Part shown: one piece after another, positions 59,501 to 64,000 of the stretch
Layout of the letters: the number at the start of each line of letters is the position of its first letter
Numbering within the stretch: the first letter of the stretch is position 1
Translations under genes and position numbers: made by a program
Notes under the pieces: model-generated
What the model was told of the DNA's origin: nothing
What the model saw: the letters and a program-made list of their open reading frames with translations, nothing else
The model's database searches: none
Source: Bolinopsis microptera
Taxonomy: Eukaryota > Ctenophora > Tentaculata > Lobata > Bolinopsidae
Direction: 5' to 3'
NCBI RefSeq assembly: GCF_026151205.1
Contig: NC_087080.1
Location: forward strand, 5,063,096 to 5,127,095
DNA length: 64,000 nucleotides

Positions 59501-61714
59501 CGTCACAGTACTTGACTACTGACCTCTTCACAGCGTTTCTTAAAGTCTTTCTGCAAGGCTGCGTAGTCGGCTTGGATCCTTGCCATTTCTTCTAACCTGG
59601 AAACAGCCAGGCTGGTCAAAAAACGGGAAGATTTATGTAGATTAATTGGATTTTGGAAAATATTTCTGCTTTCAGACAAAATCAAGTTAACGGTGCAGGT
59701 TGCAGTATCTTACTAAAATGCTAAAATGCTAAAATGCTAAATGCTACAAACTAAAGGTCGAATATATCTTTCGAGCCTTCGAGGCCTGTTGATAAAAACA
59801 GGTTTTTAATAAAAAATTTCTATGGTAAGTTTCTGCTCTTAAACTGGTACTTTAACAATTCCATATTAAGGGAACTTTTATATTTACAAAGATTAATTAT
59901 GCACTATAATATAATGCCTAGCATAACGGAAAAATAAAAGTTGAGAGAATAAAGCCAATTCTCGATCGAAATCAAACTTATATGGCCTGCATATGATCGA
60001 TAAGCGGCGAAGAATAAACTAATAAACAACTTTTATATAATGACAAATAATAATAATACCTGTCGCTTAGCTCTCCCTCTACAATAGAAAGTTTGTTGGA
60101 GGTGGTCGTTAGTTTCTCCTCCGTAGACTTGAGGGTCTTTGTGGTGGACGAGTACTCTGATTTTAACTCAGCCTAAAGGAGCAAACATATTAAATTTAAT
60201 ATAAATAATGTGTCTTATTTTTTGCTTTATTTTTGCGTCGTATTTATAACCGATATTTAAAGTGTTCACTCTTGCAAGCTGCATTTTATCAAGTAAAGTA
60301 TGGGAACTCTAATGTGCACAGTTCCAAAAATAGACAACAAAAACTTTGCAGAAGCTGTAGCGCACAAATCGATCTAAAAATATCAGATCAAAGAAAATCC
60401 ATTAACTTTATGATATATCTATTTTATCAGTCTTCAATATCTGTATCTTGATAGTAAAATGATTGCGAGGCTACTAAAATTCGAATTAAAAGACAGAGAT
60501 GACCTTAAAGCGCAAGCTGTGAGGAATAAGCTTGTATTGCTCAAGACTGGAAACTTTTTCGGGTTAATATAACAAACATCAAAAAGCGTTTAAGAAAGAT
60601 AATTCAGTATTGAAATTCAGCGCTCAAAGAGTTTCATACACATTAGACAGATATCAAAGAATTTGTACGAGTCGGTTTATATTTCTTATATGGATCTTCG
60701 ACTGTAAATTGTCTACTAGGCGATCAAAAATTGTCAGCTATTATATTAAATCATTGACAATAGGTTCACTGTTCAGTAAGAACACATGTTATCAGGGCAA
60801 TAATACACGAAGGAGCAATGTTCACAACCGTGTGACCCAGCAGGGATTTAAAGTGAAGATTAAGCGAGCATGTATGTAAACACTAAGATACTAAACATTT
60901 GGTAATGACAATTAGCTGATGGAAAGTGTAGAGAGGGGGCTGTAAAACTCCTGTTATTTTGTAATACGAGAGCGCAATTATGTGGGGATCAGGTGGATCG
61001 TGGTTACTTTCGGCGGTTACCATGGCGAGTAGCGGTGGTTATTATGGTTACCGGTTACTATTTTGCTGACTGTGTCCTAGAATTCAATGGACTTTATTTT
61101 TAAAACTCTAGTGTAACGGGTAAAATTAATTTTAAAAGATAAATCAAAAATACCGAAATTTTGTAATTCGATTTCAAAGTTTAATAACTTTCATATCAAA
61201 TAACTGACTTCTGAACTGAAATTTTGAACACCACGACCATCGCAGTGGTGTAACGAAGGGCCCCGCTGACCCCGCTGTGCGAATTGAATGTGGGACAATT
61301 TTGAAAAACTTAACTGAGGTACTAGCAAAACTAAACGTTTTGCTAATTGCTCTAGAAACACACTTTTTTAGGGAGGGGCGCCAAAAGGGGAGGGGGCGCC
61401 AACAGGGGGGCCCAACAGGCAACGTTACGCCACTGGACCATCGCAAGAAAAAGTATAACGACAAATAAAAAATGATTACAAACATTATTGAAAACATAAT
61501 AAACTTTATAAAAATATTCAGAGAAAAAGGACGATTAATTAACTAATTAATTAATTCATCTGACCTGTTCCTGGTGCAATCTACCAAGCTGTCCAGTCAG
61601 ATCCTCAACCTGAACCAAAGTGCACTGCAAGGTGTGTTTAGTGTTGTCGTAGTGTTCAGTTGTTGTTTCTAACTTATCGAGAGTATCTTGTAATGTCTCT
61701 GTTCGGTTTTCGAG
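50546..61714 (-). CDS. Long coiled-coil protein, 16 exons, 888 codons visible, 5' end not seen
   Basis: Exons: 61565-61714, 60060-60172, 59524-59596, 59153-59236, 58009-58142, 57687-57846, 57361-57564, 57087-57247, 56752-56932, 56399-56563, 56092-56244, 53086-53253, 51720-51854, 51235-51600, 50923-51063, and terminal 50546-50824. Every junction is GT-AG and every phase joins, most at phase 0. Residues 1-796 are nearly continuous heptad-type coiled coil. The terminal exon is different: QPSPQSATKDE, a short helix, then RTSSPIKDEKIKNRY and a C-terminus KNRYS. A possible polyadenylation signal (AATAAA on this strand) is at 50362-50367. Exon 61565 starts after an acceptor, so more 5' sequence exists outside what I can recognise. 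It resembles centrosomal, ciliary or vesicle-tether coiled coils; no ortholog is claimed. Confidence 0.82.
53941..55612 (+). CDS. Papain-family cysteine protease (cathepsin-like) with duplicated Cys-rich C-terminal modules, 511 aa
   Basis: A secreted or lysosomal endopeptidase. Exons are 53941-54054 and 54191-55612, joined in phase 0. Residues 1-18 are a signal peptide rich in Leu, followed by an I29-type propeptide. The catalytic domain has oxyanion Gln134 and Cys140 (QQGSCGSCWAF), the GCKGGW motif, His279 (VNHAMVFVGYG) and Asn299 (RNSWGSWGDEG), so it should be active. After the protease come two acidic linkers rich in Asp/Glu and two nearly identical 66-residue modules (359-424 and 444-509). 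Each has five Cys (KCEKDKDCVGICC, KC) and recalls a PAN/apple-like fold. The modules differ at only two residues. The gene is nested, antisense, in an intron of the coiled-coil gene. A TATA-like TTTATAAG lies at about 53862. An alternative start at 54233 would need TTG and would lose the signal peptide, so the two-exon model is preferred. Confidence 0.9.
55151..55603 (+). repeat. Coding tandem duplication of a 198-bp module
   Basis: Copies at 55151-55348 and 55406-55603 differ at only a few bases, separated by 57 bp of acidic linker. The duplication is recent or homogenised. Confidence 0.9.
58381..58467. repeat. Two adjacent perfect hairpins
   Basis: The first has 11-bp arms GTTAAGTGTTT and complement (58381-58411). 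The second has 17-bp arms AAAATACTCTGGAGGAT and complement with an 8-nt loop (58426-58467). Both are intronic. Confidence 0.9.
58555..58800. mobile_element. 246-bp MITE flanked by TA
   Basis: About 39-bp inverted repeats beginning GGGGCCATCGA and continuing AGTCGCAA, with a few mismatches. TA dinucleotides lie directly outside both ends (58553-58554, 58801-58802), as for Tc1/mariner-type insertion. Confidence 0.85.
61243..61435. mobile_element. 193-bp hAT-type MITE
   Basis: TIRs CAGTGGTGTAACG and the complement of CAGTGGCGTAACG match typical hAT ends (CAGTGGCGTA). They are flanked by a perfect 8-bp duplication GACCATCG (61235-61242 and 61436-61443). The interior is GC-rich and has no transposase. 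Confidence 0.93.
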
Positions 61715-64000
61715 CTAGCGGGAGGGAAAATGTTAGTTGGTTAAATAGTTGTGAAGTTATTTCGGAGGATTTAGATAATTAAAAATATTTGGTGGGCTAA
61801 ATATCGCGGTTCTTAAAGTATTTCAAAATAGCAATAAAGTTAAATAGTGTCTCTCCCACAAGCTATTTAATATACAGGATGGCAGGTGGGATGTTTGGAA
61901 AGATATTGGATAAATTCCAAACCAATCTAAATTTAGACTTTTAAAATCCTGGGACCTCTCTAGAGAGGTATCTTAATCCTGCAAGTACCTGATAAGTACG
62001 GTATTTACATTATAAGCCCGGTACTTATCTGGTTATCCAACCAAAACTCAGATATCACTGAGTTTAAAGACTTCCCATCTGTGCCAATAATTATTACTGA
62101 CAAGAATTTCATCACATTATTGTATGGGGCGGATGAGTTTAGAAATTAAAGGAGGCCATATCAGCAGAGGAAGTTGTTATGAGTTAGATAATTAATGTGT
62201 TGAATATCTGCACTAACTCTCTGGGGTTCCTTTACCTGCCATGATTCGACGTTATAGGTCTTAATAATGTGTCAAGCAAATTATAGTTAGAAAAGTACTG
62301 ACGCTCTATGGAAGTGGAACACTTTGAACATGGCCTATTATGTCGAATAATTTATTCATTTTTCTATACGGAACAGCTTTGCTGACCTAATTTTAGGCGG
62401 GGGACGTACAGCACCTACGTACTGTGAGAATGAGGTATTATCCAAAATAACCTTTTAAGTCGAAATTTTGGTTTAACTCTTCTACAGCACAACTGGCTAA
62501 ATAAAGCGAAAGGAAAGGATTAATGAATTCCAGGAAATGACATATTGCACATGTGGTCCATACCATCCTTTGCCTCAAATTATCTTTATAAAAGTTGCGT
62601 TCTAAGTATCAAGGCCGAGGATACTTTTCATTAATTAAAGCATACGGCAATAAAAACTGAAATCTTTAGTAAGAAGATTAATACTTGATGTTGTCGGATA
62701 CAAGTTGATTAATAAAGGGCTGAACCCTCCCTAATCCATAATACCAGAGTCTGTGTTACCAAGACGACATGAGTAATGAATTTATACGTCTGAAAGAAAA
62801 TTTATAAAAAAACATGCCAACTTTAGATACTTAGATAGTATATGTTTTGAAGATAGCGAGGTCCAAAGAACATTAGCATGGCTCATGGTGTATAGAGGAC
62901 GGAAAATTGTAGTTTAAAATTTTTGCAAACATCTTGAAACGATGAAGATCAATATTTAAGGGCCAGCCCAGGAGTTTGTTTCATTACTCAGGACAGACAC
63001 AGACTTTCTAACTGAAACATGCAATCTAATCAATCGGATAAATATTATTACTAATGAGATCATGTTTGTCAATAAGCCCAATCCCCAACATCAACAGTGC
63101 TTTAAATACCAGAATATAAAGTTAAAATTAGCAACATATTTGCAGAGAATGTGAAGAATAACACGTGAATTCCGCTTAGATAAAAACAAAAAACAAGTAA
63201 CTACTCTCGTACTTGAAGCGTCTACGGACCACAGTGTAAAACTACACAAGCACAAAAGAGAAGGCTACATACAATAGAGCGGCCGGTCTCCCCACTACAA
63301 ATGAAGCGTTGCCTGGGCAATTAGTTGTCATGACAACCGGCCCCCCATATAATGAAACACATACACTCCCAGTAAAGTATGCCTTGCTTTATCCCATCAT
63401 ATGCAATAATGGGAGAGCAGGTGAGGTCATTAACTTTAAGCTATTAGCGAATCAGTTCAGGGGTGAAAAACACCATTCGTTAGGCTGGGTAATTATGTTA
63501 TAAGATAAGGTTTAAACTTATATTCTAGAATACACCAGGGTGCACAGCTGTTTACCTCCAGATATTTGTCTTCAAACGTTCAACCCTACTATAAGTTCCC
63601 TGAATTCGATGTATGAGACCTGACCTTAACTCTGCACCTTACGATATCCCAAACATACTTACATCATACTACACCTACAGAACCATATTTTACAGAACAA
63701 CATGGTTACATGGAACGTTTCACCCCTATACTCTGATGACGATATAAGAGACCTGCCCGGCTGACCCTATCTCTGTACCTTGTATAACCCAGTAGTTAAC
63801 ACCTTATACTAAACCAGAAGCACCCTGCAACTTATACTGAAAACAGCTGTTCGTATTAAACCCTAGTGCATCTTAAGTGTTAACCCAGCACCTAACGCTT
63901 GTTGAAAGAGTTGGTCTCCCAAAACAAACCCATACTGCTAACATCTGCCTTATATTATCACAGAACTTAAAGCCTAAATCAAAATGTTTAACCTCCGCAA
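61715..64000. other. Region upstream of the first visible coiled-coil exon
   Basis: Probably a large intron, since exon 61565-61714 begins after an acceptor. I saw no further clear coiled-coil exon. A donor-like CTGGAG|GTAAAC on the minus strand near 63555 could end a small exon, but a stop lies just before it in the best frame. Confidence 0.4.

Noticed and set aside
61174-61497. 107-codon minus-strand frame
   Set aside because: Its centre is the hAT MITE and its ends are AT-rich flank.

Overview
The window is AT-rich nuclear DNA of an invertebrate animal. The evidence is GT-AG introns, a classical PH-domain dynamin, a Rab-effector zinc-finger protein, long coiled-coil genes in many small exons, and a dense load of animal-type LINE, Penelope, hAT, MULE and pogo-like remnants. 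I cannot name the species; nothing seen decides between a non-bilaterian and a simple bilaterian.

Left third (1-23000). A dynamin gene on the minus strand starts at 15649 and gives 15 phase-compatible coding exons down to 4385 (606 codons: GTPase domain, stalk, most of the PH domain). The GED and proline-rich tail are beyond the left edge. Its last visible intron holds a Penelope-like fragment and an intact 1031-residue LINE ORF in the gene's sense orientation, with tandem heat-shock-element-like repeats just upstream of the ORF. Upstream of dynamin are two intronless, tandemly duplicated SDR genes, then a CR1/L2-like LINE and a second CR1-like fragment in the opposite orientation.

Middle (23000-39500). 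A 45-bp perfect foldback element is followed by a 1.78-kb TIR element (6-bp target duplication) filled with a 1.3-kb pyrimidine tract. It lies 16 bp beyond the stop codon of a minus-strand gene for a RabBD/FYVE-type zinc-finger Rab effector (26030-31460, 458 codons, possibly with a further 5' exon at 39329-39442). One intron of that gene carries a 974-bp MULE-like element with a FLYWCH-related fragment.

Right (39330-64000). Minus-strand coiled-coil exons run from 61714 to 39666. The 15 exons from 61714 to 50923 are phase-compatible and lead into a terminal exon with a stop at 50546 (888 codons in all). They can equally be spliced onward, in phase, to a further 549 codons (49635-39666), and these end in phase with the first RabBD exon. 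The region may therefore be one very long coiled-coil/RabBD gene with alternative ends, or two or three adjacent genes. A two-exon papain-family protease gene with duplicated cysteine-rich C-terminal modules is nested on the plus strand inside a coiled-coil intron. Several MITEs with clear target duplications lie in the introns.
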